This document shows, piece after piece, positions 28,156-37,291 of a stretch of 64,000 nucleotides of DNA. The stretch is from NCBI GenBank assembly GCA_964600025.1, contig CAZRHJ010000001.1, positions 98,319 to 162,318 of the forward strand, written 5' to 3'. Numbering within the stretch: position 1 is the stretch's first letter; each line of letters opens with the position of its first letter. The stretch comes from JADFUS01 sp964600025 (lineage in GTDB: Bacteria; Bacteroidota; Bacteroidia; Bacteroidales; Rikenellaceae). Both the position numbers and the translations under genes were made by a program. The notes beneath the pieces are model-generated. The model saw nothing but the letters and a program-made list of their open reading frames with translations, was not told the DNA's origin and made no database searches.

Positions 28156-28550
28156 TGGCAAAAGAGATAGATGAGAAAAAGATACAAGAGATGGTTGCCA
28201 GAGGTATGCCACAACCAATGGTTGTTACTCATACTGTAAAAGAGTCGCAGCCTGAAGTATCAGAAGAAGAAGGTGAGGAATTTGAACAAGAGCAGCCAAA
28301 ACAGAGAATCACCAAGCGTGCAGCAGAGGAGTACAGAGCAAAATATCTTGTGTCTACCGATTTAGTAGATAGACAGATGCTCTATATAGATGGTGATTTG
28401 CACGAGCAAATAATTGATATACTCCACGTAACAACAAAGCGTAAGGTTAATGTTAGTAGCTATGTTATGAATGTCATCAGAGGTCATTTTGACGAGAAAA
28501 GAGAGTTGATAAACTCAATGTATAACAAAAGATTAAGAAGCCCACTATAA
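28155..28550 (+). CDS. DUF3408 family conjugation protein (TraB-like)
   Basis: The 131-residue protein has an acidic, Glu/Gln-rich first half. The compact C-terminal domain LYIDGDLHEQIIDILHVTTKRKVNVSSYVMNVIRGHF resembles a ribbon-helix-helix fold. DUF3408 proteins follow TraA in Bacteroides tra operons, as a ParB-like partner would. It overlaps traA and the next gene by 1 base each. The DNA-binding role is inferred from the fold. Confidence 0.78.
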   Translation: MAKEIDEKKIQEMVARGMPQPMVVTHTVKESQPEVSEEEGEEFEQEQPKQRITKRAAEEYRAKYLVSTDLVDRQMLYIDGDLHEQIIDILHVTTKRKVNVSSYVMNVIRGHFDEKRELINSMYNKRLRSPL

Positions 28551-29131
28551 TGAATCAGACACTTTTACTTATCATAGCGATACAGTGCATAGTAATTTAC
28601 TTTCTAATGCACCATATATTCTTCACGACAGAGACGAAGGATAGCAAACAAAGCGATACGCCACCGCAGGTTATTAAACCCAAAGTTGAGACATCTTCAA
28701 TCGTTGGTACAAGCAAATCAGTTATGTTAGAATCGAAACCAGAGCCTAAACCTAAAAGTGTCGTAATCCCTACGGAAGAGTTAGAAGAAGTTTTTGCTAG
28801 TAATGATATAGATGCTGAATCTTTTGAGTGTGATTATGAGCAAGATGAGAGTACAGAACTTGTTGAAGAGCAAGAGCCTGTTTTCCTAGAGAAGATAGAG
28901 GAAACGAGCGAAAATATAGAGCTTCAAAAGAAAGTTTGCCTTGATTATATGCAGGTTCAATCAGCCTCAAGAGCTTTGGTAAAGGGAGACGAGTTTACAG
29001 AAGATAACATTGAAACATATAAAAAGCTGCGAGGTACTCAACTAATGAGTGCAGTGATTGAAAGTATGAACGGTAAATTTTCCAACGCTGCAAGTGATCT
29101 AATTGATAACTTAGAATTGTTAAACCATTAA
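28550..29131 (+). CDS. Membrane-anchored acidic conjugation protein
   Basis: The 193-residue protein starts with one hydrophobic helix (LLLIIAIQCIVIYFLMHHIFF), followed by a long Pro/Lys/Glu-rich linker and a helical C-terminal domain (KLRGTQLMSAVIESMNGKFSNAASDLIDNLELL). Proteins of this build occupy the third or fourth place in CTnDOT-type tra operons (TraC/TraD). It is coupled to the DUF3408 gene (TAATG). The exact counterpart cannot be named from sequence alone. Confidence 0.65.
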   Translation: MNQTLLLIIAIQCIVIYFLMHHIFFTTETKDSKQSDTPPQVIKPKVETSSIVGTSKSVMLESKPEPKPKSVVIPTEELEEVFASNDIDAESFECDYEQDESTELVEEQEPVFLEKIEETSENIELQKKVCLDYMQVQSASRALVKGDEFTEDNIETYKKLRGTQLMSAVIESMNGKFSNAASDLIDNLELLNH

Positions 29132-29161
29132 GTAATGCATTATGCTGCACATTGATTATGG

Positions 29162-29290
29162 CTGAAGTAAGTAGCCACCACTAAAATTAAAAAAGGGTAA
29201 TAGACCCACAAAATCCAAGTATCCAGTATTAATAGAGAACGTGAGCGGACTATCCAACCGCTCACCTCTCAACCACTAAAAAATCCAAGT
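29162..29290 (+). promoter_or_regulatory. Structured leader of traE with two hairpins and ACCACTAAAA boxes
   Basis: Three elements follow in order. First is GGCT/AGCC running into ACCACTAAAAT (29175-29187). Then GGGTaatAGACCC is followed by AAAATCCAAG. Last, a perfect 8-bp hairpin GTGAGCGG/CCGCTCAC (29241-29265) is followed by ACCACTAAAAAATCCAAG ending 2 bases before the traE ATG. It is a doubled version of the leader found before other modules. Confidence 0.55.
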
Positions 29291-29291
29291 T

Positions 29292-29591
29292 ATGACTAAG
29301 AAAAAAAGTCTTATGTTGGCTACGCTCCTCGTAGCCTCTAGCTCTGCTTTTGCCCAAGGAAATGGGCTGGCAGGTATCACCGAAGCAACTTCAATGGTGA
29401 CTTCCTATTTTGATCCAGGTACTAAACTAATCTATGCTATCGGTGCAGTTGTGGGACTCATCGGAGGTGTTAAAGTGTATGGTAAGTTCTCCAGCGGAGA
29501 CCCCGACACATCTAAAACTGCGGCATCGTGGTTTGGTGCGTGTATATTTCTAATTGTCGCTGCGACTATTTTACGCTCCTTCTTCCTATAA
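29292..29591 (+). CDS. traE: Conjugative transposon protein TraE (DUF4134)
   Basis: The 99-residue protein has a cleavable signal peptide (MLATLLVASSSAFAQG) and two hydrophobic segments (LIYAIGAVVGLIGGVKVYG and ASWFGACIFLIVAATILRSFF) around GKFSSGDPDTSKTAA. This is the DUF4134/TraE pattern, with the size and topology of a VirB2-type pilin. It begins a transcript segment with a structured leader and is separated from traF by a structured 90-base element. High expression would fit a pilin. Confidence 0.88.
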   Translation: MTKKKSLMLATLLVASSSAFAQGNGLAGITEATSMVTSYFDPGTKLIYAIGAVVGLIGGVKVYGKFSSGDPDTSKTAASWFGACIFLIVAATILRSFFL

Positions 29592-29604
29592 ACCGATTTC
29601 TAAC

Positions 29605-29695
29605 CCCAATATTCTGCGTTGTACTGCGGATGACTAAATGCTCATTTGCTAATGCAAACTCCGCTTTAGTCACCTTGCACGCCTTGAATATTGGG
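29605..29695. ncRNA. Structured intergenic RNA element between traE and traF
   Basis: The outer stem is CCCAATATTC / GAATATTGGG (29605-29614, 29686-29695). The inner stem is TGACTAAA / TTTAGTCA (29631-29638, 29665-29672). A core hairpin TTTGC-TAAT-GCAAA sits at 29645-29658. GCGGA just before the inner stem can also pair with TCCGC inside it, giving a mutually exclusive fold. It may tune traE versus traF expression, or be a dispersed palindromic repeat. Confidence 0.5.
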
Positions 29696-29722
29696 TTATA
29701 AATCAATTTAAAATTTAATGAA

Positions 29723-30037
29723 ATGGCTGAATTTCCAATCAACAAAGGGATTGGACGCTCGGTTGAATTCAAAGGGTTGAAATCCCAATACCTATTCATC
29801 TTCGTGGGTGGACTACTTGCAATCTTTATTGCCTTTGTCATCCTCTATATGCTAGGCGTACCCCAATGGCTTTGTATAGCTATTGGAGTAGTTGGGGCAA
29901 CACTCCTTGTGTGGCAAACATTCTCGCTCAACGAAAAGTATGGAGAGTTTGGAGTTATGAAGCTCCAAGCACGAGGATATAGACCACGACACATAATCAA
30001 CAGAAAGCGATTCAATCGACTAATAACAAAAAAGTAA
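29723..30037 (+). CDS. traF: Conjugative transposon protein TraF (DUF4133)
   Basis: The 104-residue protein has the DUF4133 pattern: FPINKGIGRSVEFKGLKSQY, two adjacent transmembrane helices (LFIFVGGLLAIFIAFVILYM and LCIAIGVVGATLLVWQ), then a basic C-terminus with GYRPRHI. It corresponds to VirB3, an inner-membrane partner of the VirB4 ATPase. It ends 1 base before traG. Confidence 0.88.
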   Translation: MAEFPINKGIGRSVEFKGLKSQYLFIFVGGLLAIFIAFVILYMLGVPQWLCIAIGVVGATLLVWQTFSLNEKYGEFGVMKLQARGYRPRHIINRKRFNRLITKK

Positions 30038-30038
30038 T

Positions 30039-32543
30039 ATGCGAAATATATTAAAAATCACAACCTTAGATAATAAGTTTCCCCTCTTAGCAGTTGAGAA
30101 TGGTTGTATAGTGAGTAAGGATGCCGATATAACTGTCGGCTTCAAGGTAACGCTTCCCGAACTCTATACGGTCACCTCTGCCGAGTATGAGGCGATACAC
30201 TCCACTTGGGTAAAAGCCTTAAAGGTGTTACCAAATTTTACAGTGGTGCATAAGCAAGATTGGTATATCAAGGAGAGCTACACCCCAAAGGTAGATGCCG
30301 AGAAGAGTTTTTTGAGCAACTCCTTTGAACGCCACTTCAACGAGCGACCATACTTGCACCACACTTGCTATCTATTCATAACCAAAACAACCAAGGAGCG
30401 TAGCCGTAAGCAGAGTAACTTCTCGACACTTTGCCGTGGCTCTATTGTGCCAAAGAGTGTAAAGGATAGAGACCTAATAGCGAAGTTTATAGAAGCAGTA
30501 GGTCAAGCCGAAAGTATCATTAACGAGAGTGGATTAATCAGCGTGGAGCGATTGAGCGATGATGAGATTGTCGGCACAGATGGTAATGCAGGGGTAATTG
30601 AAAAATATTTTTCACTATCACATAGCGATACAACAACGCTAAAGGATATTACCCTCAATCCAAACGATATGCGTATTGGCGACAAAACTTTATGTCTACA
30701 TACACTATCTGACACAGAAGATATGCCAACAATGGTTGGAACAGATAGAAAGTACGAGAAACTATCTACCGACCGCTCTGATTGTAGAGTATCGTTTGCT
30801 TCGCCTATTGGATTATTACTAAGTTGCAATCACATCACCAATCAATATATATTTATTGATGATAGTGCGGAGAACCTATTGCAGTTTGAGAAGAGTGCCA
30901 AAAATATGCACTCACTATCAAGGTACAGCCGAAGCAATCAGATTAATAAAGAGTGGATAGATCTCTACCTGAACGAGGCTCACTCTATGGGATTAACTTC
31001 TGTTCGATGCCATTGTAATGTGATGGCGTGGAGCGACAACCGAGAGGAACTAAAACAGATTAAGAACGAGGTAGGTTCTGCACTTGCCCTTATGGGTTGC
31101 AAGTCTCGCCACAACACAATTGATGTTCCAACACTATTTTGGGCTGGCATACCTGGCAACGCTGCCGACTTCCCAAGCGAGGAGAGTTTCTATACTTTCA
31201 TCGAGCAGGGAGTATGCCTATTCAGTGGCGAAACAAACTACCGCAGTTCTGTTTCACCTTTTGGAATTAAGATGGTGGATAGATTGACTGGCAAACCACT
31301 ACACATAGATATTTCAGATTTGCCGATGAAAAAAGGCATTATCACTAACCGAAATAAATTTGTATTAGGACCGTCGGGAAGTGGAAAATCATTCTTTATG
31401 AACCATATGGTAAGGCAATATTATGAGCAAGGCACGCACGTCGTATTGGTTGATACAGGTAACTCTTATCAAGGTCTATGCAATATGATTAACCGCAAGA
31501 CTAAGGGCGAGGACGGTATATACTTTACCTATACAGAGGAGAATCCAATTAGCTTTAATCCTTTCTATACCGATGATATGGTCTTTGATGTGGAGAAGAA
31601 AGATAGTATCAAAACTCTACTTCTTACTCTATGGAAGAGTGACGATGATAGAATCACCAAAACAGAGTCTGGTGAGTTGGGATCAGCTGTTAATGCTTAC
31701 ATAGAGCGTATCAAGGCAGACCGCACGATTACTCCAAACTTCAACTCATTTTATGAGTTTATGCGTGACGAGTATAGAGCAGAGCTTGAAAACAGAACAA
31801 TCAAGGTAGATAAACGAGATTTTAATCTTGACAACTTTCTAACGACTTTGATTCAGTACTACAAAGGTGGTCGATTTGATTTCCTGCTCAACTCAGACAA
31901 GAATATTGACCTATTATCAAAACGCTTTATCGTATTTGAGATTGACGCTATCAAGGATAACAAGGAGTTGTTTCCAGTGGTGACTATTATCATTATGGAA
32001 GCCTTTATCAACAAGATGCGACGATTAAAAGGAGTACGCAAACAACTTATTGTCGAGGAGGCTTGGAAAGCTCTGACCTCTCCGAGTATGGCAAACTACC
32101 TAAAGTATTTGTACAAAACGGTGCGTAAGTTCTACGGAGAGGCGATAGTAGTAACACAAGAGGTAGACGATATTATCGCCTCGCCAATTGTTAAAGATGC
32201 TATTATCAATAACTCCGACTGCAAAATCTTGCTCGATCAACGCAAGTATATGAACAAGTTTGATTCTATCCAAAATCTTTTGGGACTCACTGACAAGGAG
32301 AAAGGACAAATCCTCTCTATCAATATGGCAAACAGTCCTAATAGAATTTATAAAGAAGTATGGATTGGTCTTGGTGGTGCTCAGTCGGCAGTTTATGCAA
32401 CAGAGGTAAGTGTTGAAGAATATCTTGCCTATACGACTGAAGAGCTGGAGAAGTTAGAGGTTGCAGAGCGAACCTATAAATTGAGTGGAGATATTGAAAC
32501 AGCTATAAAACAATTATCAACTGAAAAACGCAAAAAGAAATGA
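30039..32543 (+). CDS. traG: Conjugation ATPase TraG (VirB4-like)
   Basis: The 834-residue protein is the energising ATPase of the type IV secretion channel. It has Walker A LGPSGSGKSFFMN (about 444-456), Walker B-like QLIVEEAWKAL, and the family text KRFIVFEIDAIKDNKELFPVV. The N-terminal half is the VirB4/TraC-like region. It is intact and of normal length. Its 3' end overlaps traI (TGA inside the next ATG), in keeping with the compact operon. Confidence 0.92.
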   Translation: MRNILKITTLDNKFPLLAVENGCIVSKDADITVGFKVTLPELYTVTSAEYEAIHSTWVKALKVLPNFTVVHKQDWYIKESYTPKVDAEKSFLSNSFERHFNERPYLHHTCYLFITKTTKERSRKQSNFSTLCRGSIVPKSVKDRDLIAKFIEAVGQAESIINESGLISVERLSDDEIVGTDGNAGVIEKYFSLSHSDTTTLKDITLNPNDMRIGDKTLCLHTLSDTEDMPTMVGTDRKYEKLSTDRSDCRVSFASPIGLLLSCNHITNQYIFIDDSAENLLQFEKSAKNMHSLSRYSRSNQINKEWIDLYLNEAHSMGLTSVRCHCNVMAWSDNREELKQIKNEVGSALALMGCKSRHNTIDVPTLFWAGIPGNAADFPSEESFYTFIEQGVCLFSGETNYRSSVSPFGIKMVDRLTGKPLHIDISDLPMKKGIITNRNKFVLGPSGSGKSFFMNHMVRQYYEQGTHVVLVDTGNSYQGLCNMINRKTKGEDGIYFTYTEENPISFNPFYTDDMVFDVEKKDSIKTLLLTLWKSDDDRITKTESGELGSAVNAYIERIKADRTITPNFNSFYEFMRDEYRAELENRTIKVDKRDFNLDNFLTTLIQYYKGGRFDFLLNSDKNIDLLSKRFIVFEIDAIKDNKELFPVVTIIIMEAFINKMRRLKGVRKQLIVEEAWKALTSPSMANYLKYLYKTVRKFYGEAIVVTQEVDDIIASPIVKDAIINNSDCKILLDQRKYMNKFDSIQNLLGLTDKEKGQILSINMANSPNRIYKEVWIGLGGAQSAVYATEVSVEEYLAYTTEELEKLEVAERTYKLSGDIETAIKQLSTEKRKKK

Positions 32544-33169
32544 GAATAAAGATTTTAATAATAATGTGTGCAGTGTGTCTATTTACAAATAAGGCACAAG
32601 CACAGTGGGTAACTTTCGACCCTGCAAACATTGCTCAAAGTATTATCAATACTACTAGGAATGTGATTCAGACCTCTACTACGGCTTCAAATATGATAAA
32701 CAATTTTCAAGAAACTAAGAAAGTTTATGAGCAGGGCAAGAAGTTCTACGATGGTCTGAAAAAGGTTAACAATCTAGTGAAAGATGCCCGTAAGGTGCAG
32801 CAAACAGTGCTTATGATAGGTGAAGTTTCAGATATTTATGTTAATAGTTTTCAAGTGATGATGACCGATGACAATTTCACTATTGAGGAGCTATCTGCTA
32901 TTGCCTACGGTTATACTCGGCTCTTAGAGGAGAGTACGGCAGTCATCAATGAGATGAAAGATATTGTAGATATTACTTCACTCTCGATGAGCGACAAGGA
33001 GCGAATGGATGTGATTGATAAATGCTATCGTTCTGTGCTAAATTACCGCAATCTGGTGAGCTACTTTACCAATAAAAATATCTCGGTTAGCTACTTGCGT
33101 TCCAAGAATGCTGGTGATAGCGATGCTATTGTAGCTCTATATAGTGATGTATATAATAAGTATTGGTAA
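32540..33169 (+). CDS. traI: Conjugative transposon protein TraI (DUF4141)
   Basis: The 209-residue protein has a signal peptide (ILIIMCAVCLFTNKAQAQ), then QWVTFDPANIAQSIINT and a long helical, coiled-coil-prone body. This is the DUF4141 pattern, comparable to the periplasmic VirB5/TrbJ proteins that shape the pilus tip. It overlaps traG by 4 bases and traJ by 1 base. Confidence 0.87.
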   Translation: MRIKILIIMCAVCLFTNKAQAQWVTFDPANIAQSIINTTRNVIQTSTTASNMINNFQETKKVYEQGKKFYDGLKKVNNLVKDARKVQQTVLMIGEVSDIYVNSFQVMMTDDNFTIEELSAIAYGYTRLLEESTAVINEMKDIVDITSLSMSDKERMDVIDKCYRSVLNYRNLVSYFTNKNISVSYLRSKNAGDSDAIVALYSDVYNKYW

Positions 33170-34170
33170 TGGGAGAATTTGAATCACTACACTTAATCCT
33201 GCGTAACCTCTACTTAGAGATGATGCCCCTTTGCTCAACAATGGCAGGAACAGCAAAAGCGATAGCAGGGCTTGGAGCACTATTCTATGTTGCGTATAGA
33301 GTTTGGCAATCACTAGCTAGAGCTGAGCCGATAGATGTTTATCCGATGCTTAGACCCTTTGCAATAGGTATCTGTATTATGTTTTTTCCGACAATAGTAC
33401 TCGGTACTGTCAATAGTATAATGTCGCCAATAGTTCAAGGTACACACCAAATGTTAGAGGGAGAAGCCTTTGACATGAATAAGTATCAAGAGCAGAAAGA
33501 TATGTTGGAGTATGAAGCTATGATGCGAAATCCCGAAACAGTTTACTTAGTAAGCAATGAGGAGTTCTACAAGCAACTCGATGAACTCGGCTGGGGTGCG
33601 AGCGATATGGCGACTATGGCAGGAATGTATATTGATCGTACATCTTACAATATGCAGAAATCTATCCGTGACTTCTTTCGTGAAATATTAGAACTAATGT
33701 TTGCAGCAGCGGCACTTGTGATAGATGTTCTGCGGACTTTCTTTCTTATAGTCCTCTCGATATTAGGACCAATAGCCTTTGCGATTAGCGTTTGGGATGG
33801 CTTTCAATCAACTCTCACACAGTGGATATGTAGGTATATTTCAATCTACTTATGACTACCAGTGTCGGATATATTTAGCACCATACTCGCAAAAATACAG
33901 GTATTGATGCTAGAGAACGATATTTCTAAACTGCAAAATGACCCTAATTACTCGGTAGATGCAAGCAACGGAATGTATATCATATTTATGATTATTGGTA
34001 TCATCGGTTACTTCACCATACCGACAGTAGCGAATTGGATTATTCAGGCAGGTGGAGCAGGTGCATATAGTAGAAATGTAAACTCTGTTACGGGGCGTGC
34101 AGCAGGGATGACGGGTGCAGCAGCTGGAGCAACAGCAGGTAATATTGCAGGTAGATTAATGGGCAAATAA
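33169..34170 (+). pseudogene. traJ: Conjugative transposon protein TraJ, interrupted by an opal codon
   Basis: TraJ is the multi-pass membrane protein of the channel (VirB6/TrbL-like). The frame from ATG 33169 encodes about 230 residues with helices GLGALFYVAYRVW, AIGICIMFFPTIVLG and LIVLSILGPIAFAI. It then stops at TGA (33853-33855) in RYISIYL-stop-LPVSDIFSTI. Translation continues in the same frame to 34170 with the last hydrophobic segment and a Gly/Ala-rich tail. Relatives have Trp at the stop, so TGG to TGA explains it. A restart at GTG 33862 would give only 102 residues. The later tra genes are intact. Confidence 0.85.
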
Positions 34171-34211
34171 GCGGTATTCTACCATAAAGTAAATAATAAA
34201 TAAACAAAGAA

Positions 34212-34835
34212 ATGGAATTTAAAAGTTTAAAAAACATAGAGTCAAGTTTCAAGCAGATACGACTCTATAGTATAATCTTCCTCAGTGCGTGTGTAGTGCT
34301 TGTGGGCTACTCGGTTTGGAGTTCATACAACTTTGCACAGAAACAGCGAGAGAAGATATATGTACTCGACCAAGGCAAATCGTTAATGCTAGCTCTTTCG
34401 CAAGACTTGGCACAGAATCGACCAGTCGAGGCACGAGAACACGTAAAGCGTTTTCACGAACTCTTCTTTACCCTTGCTCCCGACAAGGCAGCGATTGAGG
34501 GTAACATTACAAGAGCATTACTACTCGCTGATAAGAGTGCCTTTTATCACTACAACGACTTTGCTGAGAAAGGATATTACAATCGTATCATATCAGGTAA
34601 TATCAATCAGCTAATCGAGGTCGATAGTATAGCATGCAACTTTGACTCTCACCCCTACACAATCAGAACTTTTGCAAAGCAGATGATTATCAGGGAGAGT
34701 AATGTTACCGAAAGAAGTTTGATAACTACATGTCAACTTCAAAACTCTGTTCGCTCTGATAATAACCCTCACGGATTTATCATCGAGAACTTCACTATCA
34801 ATGAGAACCAAGATATTAGAGTCTATAAACGATGA
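34212..34835 (+). CDS. traK: Conjugative transposon protein TraK
   Basis: The 207-residue protein begins MEFKSLKNIESSFKQIRLYSI, followed by a single transmembrane helix (IFLSACVVLVGYSVWSSYNFA). It has a periplasmic domain ending in GFIIENFTINENQDIRVYKR. This is the TraK family, a VirB8-like bitopic component of the channel. It is coupled to traL (ATGA overlap). Confidence 0.9.
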   Translation: MEFKSLKNIESSFKQIRLYSIIFLSACVVLVGYSVWSSYNFAQKQREKIYVLDQGKSLMLALSQDLAQNRPVEAREHVKRFHELFFTLAPDKAAIEGNITRALLLADKSAFYHYNDFAEKGYYNRIISGNINQLIEVDSIACNFDSHPYTIRTFAKQMIIRESNVTERSLITTCQLQNSVRSDNNPHGFIIENFTINENQDIRVYKR

Positions 34836-34981
34836 TAGCCAAGGTTTTCAAGCGAGCAGATAGTTTTCTGCGTGAGAGGTGTGATAAAATACCTACCTCT
34901 CACCGCAAAACAGTAGTAATAACAATACTTGTCACACTGGCGATCATTGGAGTGTTCAACTTTATAACAGAAATAGTATGA
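34832..34981 (+). CDS. traL: Conjugative transposon protein TraL (small inner-membrane protein)
   Basis: This short gene of 49 codons starts at an ATG overlapping the traK stop and ends in a TGA overlapping the traM ATG. The product begins MIAKVFKRADSFLRERCD, has a basic stretch, then one transmembrane helix (VVITILVTLAIIGVFNFI). Position and build fit TraL (DUF3989), though many relatives are longer. The double overlap and conserved order make it a real gene. Confidence 0.8.
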   Translation: MIAKVFKRADSFLRERCDKIPTSHRKTVVITILVTLAIIGVFNFITEIV

Positions 34982-36291
34982 GCGAAATAGTGAAACGAAA
35001 ACTTACGCCCGAAGAGCGTAAGCGAATAGAGCAAATGGCAATTAAACTTTTGGCAGCTATCGTGGGAGTGGTGATACTGTGGCTCATCTTCGCCCCTGAG
35101 CTAAGTAGCGATAAGGAGGTTAGCAGTGGATTTAATACCACGATCCCCGATGCCGTGCAGAATGAGATGTCGGAGGATAAAAAATCCGCTTACCAAAAGG
35201 AGCAACTCAACAAGCGAGATGAAGAGCGAGAAGCAATCAAAACTCTTGCCGAGCAACTTATCGAGGAGGACGAGCAGAAAGTGGAGGTTATACCAACTAT
35301 CACCACTGGCACATCTTCTCGACCTAACTACCACAAGCCCCAAGAGCCGAAGGATAAAATAATAGCATCTACTGAGGCTTATCGAGAGATGAATGCGAGT
35401 CTTAATAACTTTTATCGTAAGCCGACTGTTAAGGTGGACCCCGAGAAGGAGGCTATGCAAGAGGAGCTTGATGAGCTAAAGGCACAACTTGCGATGCAGG
35501 AGCAACAACCTCAATCAATGGGTGTTGATGAGCAACTTATGCTAATGGAGAAATCCTATGAGTTGGCGGCTAAGTATATGCCAAATGGTCAAGGTGGAAC
35601 GACAGAGCAAACCACCACGACCACAACTCCAGAGATTGAAAAGGCAAAAGAGTTTATCAATGGCAAAGCACAGCTAAATACCATTGGGCAGGTGCGAAAG
35701 CCTATTGTAACAACTCTTTCGCAGCCGATGAGTGATTCAGCCTTTGTGGCGGAGTTTTCAAAATCTCGAAATTGGGGATTCAATACAGCGGTTGGTGGTA
35801 GCACTCAAGCAGAGCGTAACACCATATCAGCAGTTATCCACTCCAACCAAACCATTACCGATGGGCAGAGCGTAAGAATGCGACTAACCGAGGATATGAA
35901 TGTTGGTGATAGGCGACTACCAAAAAATGCAGTGATTACAGGCTCAGGCAAGATTCAAGGCGAAAGACTTTTTATCTCTATCACAGCACTTGAGTATCAA
36001 GGCTACATACTACCAGTAGAGCTAACAGTGATTGATAGCGATGGTGGTGAGGGTATTTTTATCCCGAACTCAATGGAGCTAAATGCCATTAAAGAGGTAG
36101 TGGCAAACTTGGGTAGCAATATGGGTACAACCATAAACCTAAACCAACAATCGGCAGGGGATCAGATTCTCACCGACCTTGGCAAAGGGGCTATTCAAGG
36201 AGTGTCGCAGTACATAGGTAAGAAGATGCGAGAAGTTAGAGTACACCTCAAAGCAGGTTACAGAGTAATGTTATATCAAGAAAGACAATAA
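34978..36291 (+). CDS. traM: Conjugative transposon protein TraM
   Basis: The 437-residue protein has an N-terminal cytoplasmic end, one transmembrane helix (LLAAIVGVVILWLIF), a long coiled and Gln/Thr-rich linker, and a C-terminal beta domain (VRMRLTEDMNVGDRRLPKNAVITG...LVPVELTV-like, then GIFIPNS). This is TraM, the VirB10-like protein that bridges inner and outer membranes. It is intact, and ends 16 bases before traN. Confidence 0.9.
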   Translation: MSEIVKRKLTPEERKRIEQMAIKLLAAIVGVVILWLIFAPELSSDKEVSSGFNTTIPDAVQNEMSEDKKSAYQKEQLNKRDEEREAIKTLAEQLIEEDEQKVEVIPTITTGTSSRPNYHKPQEPKDKIIASTEAYREMNASLNNFYRKPTVKVDPEKEAMQEELDELKAQLAMQEQQPQSMGVDEQLMLMEKSYELAAKYMPNGQGGTTEQTTTTTTPEIEKAKEFINGKAQLNTIGQVRKPIVTTLSQPMSDSAFVAEFSKSRNWGFNTAVGGSTQAERNTISAVIHSNQTITDGQSVRMRLTEDMNVGDRRLPKNAVITGSGKIQGERLFISITALEYQGYILPVELTVIDSDGGEGIFIPNSMELNAIKEVVANLGSNMGTTINLNQQSAGDQILTDLGKGAIQGVSQYIGKKMREVRVHLKAGYRVMLYQERQ

Positions 36292-36307
36292 TTAAAACAG
36301 AGCAAAA

Positions 36308-37291
36308 ATGAAAAAAGTAATGATGATGTTCGCCCTCACAGTGGGCGTAGTATGTGCAGTGAATGCGCAGGAAATAGTGTCGGCAGATTCTACGGCAAGT
36401 CAAAAAATCACCCTCAAAAAAGATGTGTACGACATCAAGGAGAATGGCGATTTATTCCAAGGTCTAACCAAGAAGATTGGTTTTGACCGTATGATTGCAC
36501 CTCACGGATTGGAGGTGACATACGACAAGACAGTGCATATTATCTTCCCTTCAAGTGTGGAGTATGTAGATTTGGGTTCGCCAAACCTTATCGCTGGTAA
36601 GGCAGACGGAGCAGAGAATGTTATCCGTGTAAAATCAACAGTCAAGGAGTTTAGAGGCGAAACCAATCTATCAGTCATTACCGACAATGGTAACTTCTAC
36701 ACCTTCAATGTTCGCTATGCCGAAGAACCATTACTTCTCAATGTTGAGATGGTGGACTTTATCCACGATGGCAGCACAGTAAACCGACCAAACAATGCTC
36801 TCGATGTCTATCTCACTGAGCTTGGTAGCGAGTCGCCAAAGCTAGTTAATATCATCAATAAATCTATCCACAAGAACAACGATAGAGAAATTAAGCATAT
36901 CGGCTGTAAACGATTCGGGGTGCAATATCTTCTAAAGGGTATCTATACGCATAATGGTCTGCTTTATTTCCACACAGAGATTAAAAACCAAACCAATGTG
37001 CCATACGACATTGACTTTATCACCTTTAAGATAGTAGATAGAAAGGTTGCGAAACGCACAGCAATTCAAGAGCAAGTAATCTTCCCTTTGAGGGCTTACA
37101 ACTATGCAGTTCGTATAGGCGGCAAGGAGCGAGAGCGAACAGTATTCACAATGAATAAGTTCACCATTCCAGACGATAAACAACTTGTAGTACAGATGCA
37201 CGAGAAGTCGGGAGGTCGCCACCTTGAGTTTATTGTCGAGAACTCAGACATTGAACGAGCAGAAATTATCAACGAGCTAAAGATACAGTAA
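36308..37291 (+). CDS. traN: Conjugative transposon protein TraN
   Basis: The 327-residue protein has a signal peptide (MMMFALTVGVVCAVNAQE), then HGLEVTYDKTVHIIFPSSVEYVDLGSPNLIAGKADGAENV shared with TraN. It corresponds to VirB9, the outer-membrane core component that contacts TraM. The ATG of traO overlaps its stop (TAATG). Confidence 0.9.
   Translation: MKKVMMMFALTVGVVCAVNAQEIVSADSTASQKITLKKDVYDIKENGDLFQGLTKKIGFDRMIAPHGLEVTYDKTVHIIFPSSVEYVDLGSPNLIAGKADGAENVIRVKSTVKEFRGETNLSVITDNGNFYTFNVRYAEEPLLLNVEMVDFIHDGSTVNRPNNALDVYLTELGSESPKLVNIINKSIHKNNDREIKHIGCKRFGVQYLLKGIYTHNGLLYFHTEIKNQTNVPYDIDFITFKIVDRKVAKRTAIQEQVIFPLRAYNYAVRIGGKERERTVFTMNKFTIPDDKQLVVQMHEKSGGRHLEFIVENSDIERAEIINELKIQ

Noticed and set aside
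29566..29841. A 91-codon minus-strand frame between traE and traF
   Set aside because: It reads through the nested-stem element and the traF start on the wrong strand; the palindromic element explains the open frame.
33862..34170. A separate 102-residue gene after traJ
   Set aside because: It continues traJ in frame after TGA and encodes the usual TraJ C-terminus.
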